Of a DNA stretch of 64,000 bases, positions 10,111-18,619 are shown piece by piece; within the stretch, counting starts at the first letter, position 1; the number at the start of each line of letters is the position of its first letter. The notes under the pieces were generated by a model. It saw only the letters and a program-made list of their open reading frames with translations, did not search any database and had not been told where the DNA came from. Source of the stretch: Solitalea koreensis (GTDB taxonomy: Bacteria; Bacteroidota; Bacteroidia; Sphingobacteriales; Sphingobacteriaceae); contig NZ_FXSZ01000007.1 of NCBI RefSeq assembly GCF_900182575.1, positions 94,682-158,681 on the forward strand, in the 5' to 3' direction. The translations under genes were made by a program, and so were the position numbers.

Positions 10111-13100
10111 ATGAATCAAAAACGTTTACTATGCTGGATGCTGGCCTTTCTGAGCCTGATATTCCTAGTTAAAGAATCCTACGCCCAGGATTTAATTACA
10201 GTAAAAGGAACTGTAAGTGAAAAGGAACAGAATTCGTCGCTTGCCGGCGTGACGGTGACTCCCGTTGATGGTAAAAAACAAGGGACTGTTACCGATGCCG
10301 ACGGTAAGTTTGAAATTAAAGTTCCTCGTAACAGCTGGCTCCTGTTCGAAATGATTGGTTATAATCCGGTTAAGATTCAGGCGAAATCGGCTAAGCTTAA
10401 CATTACAATGGATGTTAATACAAAAGAGCTGGAAGAAGTGGTGGTATTGGGTTACGGAACACAGAAAAAAGAATTACTTACCGGTTCAGTGGCAACCCTG
10501 AAAATGGATGATACACGTCGTAATTCTCCTACTACTACTTTGGGTAACCTATTAGCCGGTCAAATGGCAGGTGTGCGTGTAAGTACTCCAAGTGGTATTC
10601 CAGGTACTCAGCCAAGTATTGCCATTCGAACTGGAAGTTCTTGGAATTCACAGCCTGTATTGTATGTGATTGATGGTAAGATCAGCGGTTCGGGTGATTT
10701 CAATAACTTAAGTCCGAATGATATTGATAACATCTCTGTTTTAAAAGATGCAGCATCAACTGCAGTTTATGGTTCTCGTGCCGCTGCCGGTGTAATTGTG
10801 GTAACTACTCGCCGAGGAAAAGTAGGAAAAGCTCAGATCAGCTATTCATTTAATACTGGTGTAGATAAAAGAAATCCTAATGCCGCCAGAACTAATGCTA
10901 TTCAGAGTGGGGAATTGTTTAATAGAGCGAATGGTACTAATAGTTTCTGGTCATGGACTCAGAGTGATTTTGATTATTATAAAGGAGTAAACAATGGATG
11001 GGGATACGATCAGTTAGAAGCCGTATGGCAAGACCCTTCGGTTACTACCCATAACATCAGTGCTTCGGGAGGCTCTGATAAGATCCGTTATTTTGTTGGC
11101 GGTTCTTACACCAAGCAAAATGCATTTTTACAAAATGTAGCATATAACAAATATAATTTACGCGCTAATATTACCGCCGACATTACTAAAGACATAGAAG
11201 TATTTACAGGTCTTACATTAAATAACAACCTAAATAGTAGTACTACAAATACGGCTATTGGTGATATTTCGGGTATTTACCGCAAACTATTGGTATGGCA
11301 ACCTGACCAACCGGTTTGGACCAACTATGGACAGCCTGTTGATTACGGATGGATTGGTAACGTAGGTGCAGAAGTAAGAGGAGATGGCGGATATGTTAAA
11401 AGCAATGGTATTAAGCCGGTTTTAAACATGAAAGCTACTTATAGATTACCTTTTGTTCAAGGCTTAAGTACATCGGTTCAGTTCAATAAATCATATACGA
11501 ATGATCGTTCCAAAACTTATGGTACGCAGTATAATTTATATATGCCTTCGAAAACCGGTATTCACATATTCAATTTGAATGATCCTGCATATGCTTCAAT
11601 CAGAAAATCATCACAAATTGGTAAAAATTATATTCAAGAGAGTTACAACTGGAGTAATGATTATCAGTTAAACGTGCAAGCGAACTATGATCGTTCTTTT
11701 GGCAAGCACAGTGTAAAGGGTTTGTTAGGTTATGAAAGATTTGAGGTAGTTGGAGGTGGTATAACTGGAGGAAGAGAAAACTTTCCGGTTTATTTATCTG
11801 ATCAATGGGGGTTTGCAAGCAATATCAGGGCTGATGACTATGCAAGTGGATCTACGGTTCAACCTGACGGACGCAAGTCATATATCGGCCAGTTCTTCTA
11901 TGATTATGATGGCAAATATCTGGCTAACTTCTCCAGCAGATATGATGGTTCTGTGAAGTTTCCGGCTGACAAGCGTTGGGGTTTCTTCCCTGCAGGATCT
12001 GTAGGATGGATTGTTTCTAAGGAAAACTTCTTTAAAGGAGTAAAAGGGATCGATATGTTAAAATTACGTGCCTCTGCGGGTGTTGTTGGTAATGATGCAA
12101 TTGGTGGTTGGGGATGGCAACAATCTTACCAAGGTGGTAATAACATTTACTTAGGAACAAACCCTGCCAATAACGTCGGAATTACTTATGGCGCTCTGAC
12201 AAATGATCAATTAACCTGGGAAAAAACATTTAATACCAATATTGGTGTAGATGTTAATTTCTTATCTCATTTTAATGCAAGTGCCGAATATTATTCAGTA
12301 AAGACTACTAATATCTTGGGTCAACGTATTGCCACGGTTCCTCCTACATTCAGCCGTACATTACCTCAATCTAACTACGGTGAAATTGCTGCCCGTGGCT
12401 TAGAAATGAATTTTGGCTATACTAATAAAGTGCGCAACTTTAACTATTATGCCAATCTGAACCTATCTTATGGAGGGGCAAAATATAATACTCTTGATGA
12501 GAACCCAACATATCCTTGGCAAAAAGCTTTAGGAATGTCAACCTCAAGGATTGTTACAAATGAAGTAATCGGCATGATTCGTACTCAGGCGGATTTAGAT
12601 GCATTAAAAGCAGCTAAGCCCAATTATAAATACTATGGTATTGCACCTGCTTTGGGTCAGTTAATCTATGAAGACTTAAGCGGTCCTAACGGTACTCCTG
12701 ACGGCACTGTTGATAATTGGGATCAAAAAGTGGTCAAAAAGAACAATAACCCTCTTGCTCTTGGTTTAAACCTTGGTTTCGATTGGAAAGGCTTCTCTTT
12801 GGATGCTTCTTTCAGTGGCAATCTCCACCAATATAAATACATGAGCGATCTTGCAGGTGGTGTAGAGTGGAACAGAATGTGGGCAAATTGGGCTACTGAT
12901 AGTTGGACCCCTGCAACTCCAAATGCAACACTTCCATATCGTTATTCTGCAAACGACGGAACTAGAGGGGTAAATTTTAACAACAGTACTTTCTGGTTGA
13001 AGAGAGCCGACTTCCTACGTTTAAGATTATTAAACGTTGGCTACACAATTCCTCAAAAATATACGAATAGAGTTGGAGTTTCAAATTTGAAATTATATTT

Positions 13101-13224
13101 CAGCGGATCAAACCTGTTTATACTCAGTAATTTCGCGAAAAAATATTATGATCCGGAAATGAGTGACGGTTATTCATATCCTAATATGAAGACATTAAAC
13201 TTTGGAGTAAATCTCACGCTTTAA
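10111..13224 (+). CDS. SusC/RagA TonB-dependent outer-membrane transporter without STN domain
   Basis: This is the second outer-membrane glycan importer of the locus. I place the start at ATG 10111 (MNQKRLLCWMLAFL...), which begins a proper signal peptide ending near SYAQD; the ORF is open 15 codons further upstream. The order is carboxypeptidase-like regulatory domain (about 28-105), TonB-box-like ELEEVVVLGYGTQKK, plug (about 125-245) and barrel ending GVNLTL. Unlike the SusC at 1325 it has no STN domain, so it should not signal through FecR; another type of regulator is expected. SusD follows after 20 bp. Its sequence is clearly diverged from the first pair, so it is not a recent duplicate. 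Confidence 0.94.
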   Translation: MNQKRLLCWMLAFLSLIFLVKESYAQDLITVKGTVSEKEQNSSLAGVTVTPVDGKKQGTVTDADGKFEIKVPRNSWLLFEMIGYNPVKIQAKSAKLNITMDVNTKELEEVVVLGYGTQKKELLTGSVATLKMDDTRRNSPTTTLGNLLAGQMAGVRVSTPSGIPGTQPSIAIRTGSSWNSQPVLYVIDGKISGSGDFNNLSPNDIDNISVLKDAASTAVYGSRAAAGVIVVTTRRGKVGKAQISYSFNTGVDKRNPNAARTNAIQSGELFNRANGTNSFWSWTQSDFDYYKGVNNGWGYDQLEAVWQDPSVTTHNISASGGSDKIRYFVGGSYTKQNAFLQNVAYNKYNLRANITADITKDIEVFTGLTLNNNLNSSTTNTAIGDISGIYRKLLVWQPDQPVWTNYGQPVDYGWIGNVGAEVRGDGGYVKSNGIKPVLNMKATYRLPFVQGLSTSVQFNKSYTNDRSKTYGTQYNLYMPSKTGIHIFNLNDPAYASIRKSSQIGKNYIQESYNWSNDYQLNVQANYDRSFGKHSVKGLLGYERFEVVGGGITGGRENFPVYLSDQWGFASNIRADDYASGSTVQPDGRKSYIGQFFYDYDGKYLANFSSRYDGSVKFPADKRWGFFPAGSVGWIVSKENFFKGVKGIDMLKLRASAGVVGNDAIGGWGWQQSYQGGNNIYLGTNPANNVGITYGALTNDQLTWEKTFNTNIGVDVNFLSHFNASAEYYSVKTTNILGQRIATVPPTFSRTLPQSNYGEIAARGLEMNFGYTNKVRNFNYYANLNLSYGGAKYNTLDENPTYPWQKALGMSTSRIVTNEVIGMIRTQADLDALKAAKPNYKYYGIAPALGQLIYEDLSGPNGTPDGTVDNWDQKVVKKNNNPLALGLNLGFDWKGFSLDASFSGNLHQYKYMSDLAGGVEWNRMWANWATDSWTPATPNATLPYRYSANDGTRGVNFNNSTFWLKRADFLRLRLLNVGYTIPQKYTNRVGVSNLKLYFSGSNLFILSNFAKKYYDPEMSDGYSYPNMKTLNFGVNLTL

Positions 13225-13244
13225 TCACTAAAAATACTTGAAAT

Positions 13245-15056
13245 ATGAAATTACCTTATAAAATACCAAAATTATTAACCTTTTGTCTTGCTTTAGCATT
13301 AACAACCCTATCCTGTAAAAAAGATGGATTGGATTATACTAATAATGGCGCCATCGCTCCTGACAATGTATGGAAGGACCCTAACATGATTAAGGCCTTT
13401 TTGACTGATATTTATGGTGGTCAAATGCCAGGTTGGGCCTTTGATGGAAATGCTACTGATGAAGGATATAATGGCTCGAAAACCTTAGGTAATTATCAGC
13501 GCGGAATCATCAGCGTTGATGCGACCACCAGTGGTTTAAGTTATACCTGGATTGATAAAATCAATTTTTTCCTGGATAATATAGAAACGGTTCCAGAATC
13601 TGTTTTATCGACTCAAATGAAATCTCAATTCATTGGCGAAGCCAAATTCTGGCGTGCATGGGCTTATTGGGGTATGGTGCAAAATGTTGGAGGGGTGCCT
13701 TTAATTCTACATACGCAGAATGAAAAAGATGTGACAGGTTTATTTCAGCCACGCAATAAAACTTCGGAGTGTGTAACGCAGATTATCAAGGATCTGGATG
13801 ATGCAATTGCTGCTTTACCTGGTAAATATATCGATGCTGATTTTGGTCGCATTACAAAAGTGGCAGCCATGGCAGTAAAAGGTAAAGTGTTGCTTACTTA
13901 TGCAAGTCCTCTATTCAATCCAAGCAATGATCAGACCCGTTGGCAATCTGCATACGACGCTAATAAGGCAGCTAAAGACTTCGCAGTTTCACAAGGACAC
14001 GGATTGTTTCCTAATTTTAGAAATATTTGGTATCAGGAAAGAAATCAGGAAGTTATTATGGTTCGCCAATACCTGTTTCCAGGTGCAGGAATTGCATTTA
14101 ATTCAATACGGCCGATTCCATTCACAAAAGATGCAACAGGCGCTAATCAGGTTACCTTGAATATGTTATTGGCATTTCCTAAAAAGGATGGTTCACCGAT
14201 GCAGTTTGATAAAAATATGTTATCAGATCCTGCTTATAACCAGCAGTTTATGACTGATTTTTATACCAATAGAGATTCCAGATTTTATGCTACTGTTTTC
14301 TGTGGAGGTACACCTTATCCAACTCCTGATGAAGTTACTCCAATATATGTAAAAGGAAATAGCTTTTGGGAAGTTTGGCAATTTGATGGTACTAATTATA
14401 AAAGTGCTATTCCTACAATTCATAATGATGGCAAAGTTAACATGACAGGTGGTGGACAAACAGGATTTTGGGATCGAAAAGGTTTAGATACAACTTTGGT
14501 TCTCGGATTATACAACCAAGGGCAAACAGATTGGCCGGTTATTAGGTATGCCGAAGTGCTAATGAACTACGGTGAATGTGCCAACGAGTTAGGTAAAACC
14601 AGCGAGGCCTTGCAGGTATTGAAAGATATCCGTAAACGAGCTGGTATCCTTGCCGGAGCTGACACTTACGGTATTACAGCTACAAGTACAGCTCAAATTC
14701 GTGATGCTTATATTAATGAGCGTCAGGTAGAATTTGCCTTTGAGAACAAGCGTTTGGGAGATTTAAGACGGTGGAAACGATACGATCTTTTGAACAGTCA
14801 GGTATATAAGCATGCTTTATACACTACACTTAAGCCTGGTCAAACGGTTACTCCATCTGAAAATATTATGAATGCAACGACCAGGGCTAAATTCACTGGG
14901 GTTTATATCGATAATCTAGATAACGATCCTGCCTATAAATTTAATCTGGATCTTAATCATTGGTTTTATGCAATTCCTCCAGGCCAAATTTCTCAATCGA
15001 AAAATGTGCTGACACAAAACAAAGAATGGGGCGGTACTTTCGATCCATTGCAATAG
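13245..15056 (+). CDS. SusD/RagB family surface glycan-binding lipoprotein
   Basis: This is the partner lipoprotein of the SusC at 10111. The signal peptide ends in TTLSC, with Cys24 the lipidation site. SusD hallmarks include GEAKFWRAWAYWGMVQNVGG (about 131-150), the RNKTSECVTQIIKDLDDAIA stretch shared almost word for word with the SusD at 4832, RYAEVLMNYGECANELG, the ERQVEFAFENKRLGDLRRWK signature, and the terminal WGGTFDPLQ. The similarity to the first SusD suggests that the two pairs descend from one ancestral pair and may bind related glycans. A strong terminator follows 35 bp downstream, so the pair looks like a two-gene operon. Confidence 0.94.
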   Translation: MKLPYKIPKLLTFCLALALTTLSCKKDGLDYTNNGAIAPDNVWKDPNMIKAFLTDIYGGQMPGWAFDGNATDEGYNGSKTLGNYQRGIISVDATTSGLSYTWIDKINFFLDNIETVPESVLSTQMKSQFIGEAKFWRAWAYWGMVQNVGGVPLILHTQNEKDVTGLFQPRNKTSECVTQIIKDLDDAIAALPGKYIDADFGRITKVAAMAVKGKVLLTYASPLFNPSNDQTRWQSAYDANKAAKDFAVSQGHGLFPNFRNIWYQERNQEVIMVRQYLFPGAGIAFNSIRPIPFTKDATGANQVTLNMLLAFPKKDGSPMQFDKNMLSDPAYNQQFMTDFYTNRDSRFYATVFCGGTPYPTPDEVTPIYVKGNSFWEVWQFDGTNYKSAIPTIHNDGKVNMTGGGQTGFWDRKGLDTTLVLGLYNQGQTDWPVIRYAEVLMNYGECANELGKTSEALQVLKDIRKRAGILAGADTYGITATSTAQIRDAYINERQVEFAFENKRLGDLRRWKRYDLLNSQVYKHALYTTLKPGQTVTPSENIMNATTRAKFTGVYIDNLDNDPAYKFNLDLNHWFYAIPPGQISQSKNVLTQNKEWGGTFDPLQ

Positions 15057-15090
15057 TTAATAAATGATGAATCGACCTGTTTAAAACATG

Positions 15091-15121
15091 ATCCCGGTTA
15101 CGAAAGTAGCCGGGATTTTTT
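15091..15121 (+). terminator. intrinsic terminator after second susCD pair
   Basis: A 10-bp stem, TCCCGGTTAC with GTAGCCGGGA (one G-U pair), closes a GAAA tetraloop and is followed by TTTTTT. It ends the susCD transcript, so the gene at 15453 needs its own promoter. The remaining stretch to 15452 contains no gene; it holds the motif at 15362-15386. Confidence 0.85.
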
Positions 15122-15361
15122 ATTGAGATGAACTTTTCTCTAGTGGCAACGTGAAAAAATTAACAGTCAAGCAGAGGCGCAGCGCAAGGGGAGTGATAAA
15201 TAGAGTGATCATGCTATATTTTTCCAGGAAACATTCGGGGAGAAACCAAAGGGGGCAGGAGGGTTATTAAAAGCAAAATAATAGTTCTGAAAAAATGTTT
15301 GAGTCGCATTCCGAATACCCGCAACAAAATTCGAACTTTCTTCCTGTATAAATAACATACT

Positions 15362-15386
15362 TATTAGTCAATCTTGGTGTGGGTTG
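15362..15386 (+). promoter_or_regulatory. 25-nt element shared with 18449-18473
   Basis: The sequence starting TATTAGTCAAT and ending GTGTGGGTTG matches 18449-18473 at 22 of 25 positions by eye. It lies 66 nt before the start codon of the GH38-like gene. Since the surrounding sequences are not alike, it is a candidate operator or promoter element for the two hydrolase genes. Confidence 0.45.
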
Positions 15387-15452
15387 TAGCCTCCAATCCT
15401 CATATTTTTAAAGAAATTTAAATGGCATCATAATAAATAACAAGCTTGGCAA

Positions 15453-18239
15453 ATGAAAATTCTTAAAATGAATTATGTAATTACAACAGTGGCATCATCT
15501 CTATTGGTTTGTACTTCGCTGATGCTAAGGGCGCAGGAGTATGATCCACTTAATACATTGCCTGGATCATCGCCGCTGGCCGCTAATGCAGGTGCACAGC
15601 ATGAGGTTAAACCTGCAGCTTTAAAGCAAGTGATTATTGTGTACAAAACGCACTTTGACATAGGGTACAGCGAAACGGTACAACAAGTGGTTCACGACTA
15701 TCGAACGGCTATGGCCGACAAGGTATTGGATGCCATAGAAAAAAATAAAGATCAACCTAACGACAAACAGTTTGTTTGGACAGTATCAGGCTGGCCCATG
15801 AAGCAAATATTGTGGGAGGGACAGTTGCCTGACCGCAAACGGAAAATAGAAGAGGCCATAAAAAAAGGTAATCTTACCGTTCATGCTTTCCCTTTCAGTA
15901 TGCACGTAGAGACTTCGGAACCCGAAGATCTGGTGCGGGGGCTTAATATATCTTCCACCCTTGCCCGTAAATATCATCTGCCTTTGCCAATCAGTGCCAA
16001 AATGAGTGATGTTCCAGGGCAAAGTTGGATCATACCCACTTTGCTTACCCGTGCAGGCATTAAGTTTTACCACATGGGCGGGCCAGTAGTCAACAAAACA
16101 TTTGGTTTACCTCCATTTTTTTGGTGGGAGGGCCCTGACGGATCAAGGCTTCTTACTCTATATAATAACGGATACGGTAGTAGTCCTTTGCCTCCTGCTA
16201 ATTGGCCTTTTAAAACATGGGTTTACGTTAGCATGACCGGCGACAATCAGGGGCCTCCTTCTCCTGAAACGGTGGCCAAGGATATTGCTTTTTATCAAAA
16301 AATGGGGATCAAAGCCACTGTAGGAGCATTAGATGATTTTGCCCACCTGGTGATGAAGGAAGATTTGAGTAAGTTGCCAGTTGTACGCAGTGATATTGGT
16401 GATCCTTGGATTCATGGAACGATGGCAATACCGGAAGCGAGCAAACTGGCCACGCATATTCGCCCTTCAATAGCAGGGCTTGATGAGCTTGCCAATCTGG
16501 AAAAATTATGGGGGATCTACAATCCGGATATTTCCAGCAAAGTGGCCGATGCCTATGAAAACAGCCTGCTGTATAGTGAACATACCTGGGGGCTGGCCAA
16601 TCAGCATTATGTGAAATTACCTTATGGAAAACCATGGCAGGAGCAGTGGGGAAAAGGGCTGCCTCCTCAGTATTCATTGCTTGAAAAATCATGGGCTGAC
16701 CATGCCGGTTACATTGAAAAAGTGCAACAACTTGTTGATAATCCATATAAAGATGCGGTTGCAACACTGGCTGATAATGTAAAGATAGATGGAAATCGTA
16801 TTATGGTTTATAATCCCCTGCCCTGGAAGCGTGGTGGAGAAATTCAGTTCGACAGCCGACTTCTGTTTGGAAATGAATACGTTTCGCTTAAGCCGGCTGA
16901 TGGCGGTGAGCCGATTGCCGTTTCTCATGAATTGGGGGCAATCGAAGACAAACAGCCTTTTAGCCGTTTTTTTGTTCCCGATATTCCGTCTATGGGATAT
17001 CGCACGTTTATCGCATCCAAAGAGGTTGCTAAGAAGCCCCTTCTTTCCTTCAATAAACAAGAAGGTGTAATGGAAAGCCCGTTTTTTAAAGCCATATTGG
17101 ATGCGAAAAAAGGTCGAATTGTAAGTCTTGTTGATAAGCGTAGCGGGCGCGAGTTGGTCGATAGTGAAGCTCCACAGGGTTTTGGTCAGTATTTTCATGA
17201 ACGATTCGGTTATGCACAACTTGACGAATGGCTTCAGCGTTCGCTCTATCCGCAGTACAAGGCCCATCGATTTGCTTTTGTGGCTTACGATATGCCGCAA
17301 GATGGTACCTATAGCACCTCGCAGCCCGAAAATATGACATTGGATTTTCAGCTTTCTGAAATTGACGTAAAAGCAGTGCTTACTTGTACGTTGTACAATG
17401 CCGGCGCTCCTCAGCAAATAAGCATTTCCTTATCATTGAGCGGATACGAGCCTGTGGCTGATGTGGCACTCAGTTGGCAAAAACAACCCGATTCATGGCC
17501 CGAAGCGGCCTGGTTGTGCCTGCCTTTTAAAGTAGCCAATCCGGTATTTCAGCTTGGTCGATTGGGAGGCGTTGCCAATCCTGCTACAGATATGAACATC
17601 GAAAATGCTAATCATCATTTGTGGTGGGTTAATAACGGTGCCGCTGTTTACGATAGTCTTTCTGGTAGTGGCGTGGGCTTTTATTCCCCTGATGCTCCAT
17701 TGCTAAGTGTTGGAGCCCCGGGGGAGTATAAATTTGATAGTCATTTTGCCCCATGTAAGTCTTGGATATACCTGAACTTGTACAATAATCATTGGCGTAC
17801 TAATTTTCCGGCATGGATCGGCAACGGACAACGCATGAGCGCCAGTGTAAGGCTTTGGAGTTTTGAGAAGTTCAATACAGAATCATCCTTGATTACGCCT
17901 GCCATGGAAACAAGGATTCCGCTGCAAGCTGCCGGATCCAAACTTCAAAAAGGACAATTGCCTACTACGCAATCAGGTATTCAATTGTCTGAAAAAGGTA
18001 TTGCCGTTACGGCATTCGGTCCTAATCCCGATGGAAATGGAATCATATTAAGGTTATGGGAGCAAACAGGAAAATCAGGGACCGTGGAGGTTCGTTTACC
18101 AGCATCCGGCGGATTTAGTAACGCCCAACCGGTAAATCTTCGCGGCGAACCTTTCGGCAATAAAATACCCATCACAAACGGCAAATTGCAGGTAACCATT
18201 CCGGCTTACGCTCCGATTAGCTTGGTGTTGAATCGATGA
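15453..18239 (+). CDS. secreted GH38-like (DUF5054-type) glycoside hydrolase
   Basis: This is probably a periplasmic retaining glycosidase related to GH38 alpha-mannosidases. The 928-residue protein has a signal region to about residue 28. The N-terminal catalytic-fold domain carries THFDIGYSE (His67, Asp69, matching the GH38 zinc HxD), MSDVPGQSW with Asp186 at the usual nucleophile position, and SEHTWG near 374 as a further zinc histidine. The C-terminal half is beta-rich, as in GH38. A second ATG five codons in (15468) is an alternative start. The usual mannosidase signatures are altered, so mannose specificity is not proved. The context with xylosidase and xylose genes suggests a side-chain-removing enzyme. 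It is transcribed separately from susCD, which ends at a terminator. Confidence 0.75.
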   Translation: MKILKMNYVITTVASSLLVCTSLMLRAQEYDPLNTLPGSSPLAANAGAQHEVKPAALKQVIIVYKTHFDIGYSETVQQVVHDYRTAMADKVLDAIEKNKDQPNDKQFVWTVSGWPMKQILWEGQLPDRKRKIEEAIKKGNLTVHAFPFSMHVETSEPEDLVRGLNISSTLARKYHLPLPISAKMSDVPGQSWIIPTLLTRAGIKFYHMGGPVVNKTFGLPPFFWWEGPDGSRLLTLYNNGYGSSPLPPANWPFKTWVYVSMTGDNQGPPSPETVAKDIAFYQKMGIKATVGALDDFAHLVMKEDLSKLPVVRSDIGDPWIHGTMAIPEASKLATHIRPSIAGLDELANLEKLWGIYNPDISSKVADAYENSLLYSEHTWGLANQHYVKLPYGKPWQEQWGKGLPPQYSLLEKSWADHAGYIEKVQQLVDNPYKDAVATLADNVKIDGNRIMVYNPLPWKRGGEIQFDSRLLFGNEYVSLKPADGGEPIAVSHELGAIEDKQPFSRFFVPDIPSMGYRTFIASKEVAKKPLLSFNKQEGVMESPFFKAILDAKKGRIVSLVDKRSGRELVDSEAPQGFGQYFHERFGYAQLDEWLQRSLYPQYKAHRFAFVAYDMPQDGTYSTSQPENMTLDFQLSEIDVKAVLTCTLYNAGAPQQISISLSLSGYEPVADVALSWQKQPDSWPEAAWLCLPFKVANPVFQLGRLGGVANPATDMNIENANHHLWWVNNGAAVYDSLSGSGVGFYSPDAPLLSVGAPGEYKFDSHFAPCKSWIYLNLYNNHWRTNFPAWIGNGQRMSASVRLWSFEKFNTESSLITPAMETRIPLQAAGSKLQKGQLPTTQSGIQLSEKGIAVTAFGPNPDGNGIILRLWEQTGKSGTVEVRLPASGGFSNAQPVNLRGEPFGNKIPITNGKLQVTIPAYAPISLVLNR

Positions 18240-18448
18240 TTGGGATATAGTTCCATTTGCTAAAATTCACGATTCTTTCCATCTTGTGCCTGTCTTCCTT
18301 TTGGGGTGACAGGCGCTAATAAGTTGTAAAAGTCTGTAGGTTTTTAATTTCTTGCTCAAGTTATCCTGCAAACGAATCATTCTATACTACAGATACAGAT
18401 AAGGCCGCTACTACAGCTGAGGCTTCCTCTAAGTGAAAATAGTATTAT

Positions 18449-18473
18449 TATTAGTCAATTTTGTTGTGTGTTG
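18449..18473 (+). promoter_or_regulatory. 25-nt element shared with 15362-15386
   Basis: This is the second copy of the element, TATTAGTCAAT...GTGTGTGTTG, 146 nt before the GH3 start codon. The gap between the GH38-like gene and the GH3 gene (18240-18619) contains no other gene or clear hairpin. Two copies upstream of two hydrolase genes suggest co-regulation. Confidence 0.45.
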
Positions 18474-18619
18474 AAGTATTCAATTGCTATACTTTTAAGC
18501 AAATTCAATTATGCTCATGCCAGGGTACTAAAGTCATGTTTGATTTTTGTTGATGTTGCAGTTATGAATGGCCTGGGTTTTCTCTTATTTTAAAATGATT
18601 TTAGTAAAACAGCAAATAC

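Noticed and set aside
16689..17417. A 242-residue open frame on the minus strand inside the GH38-like gene
   Set aside because: It lies wholly antisense to a well-supported enzyme gene, has no domain-like pattern and no signal peptide; it is a by-product of codon use on the other strand.
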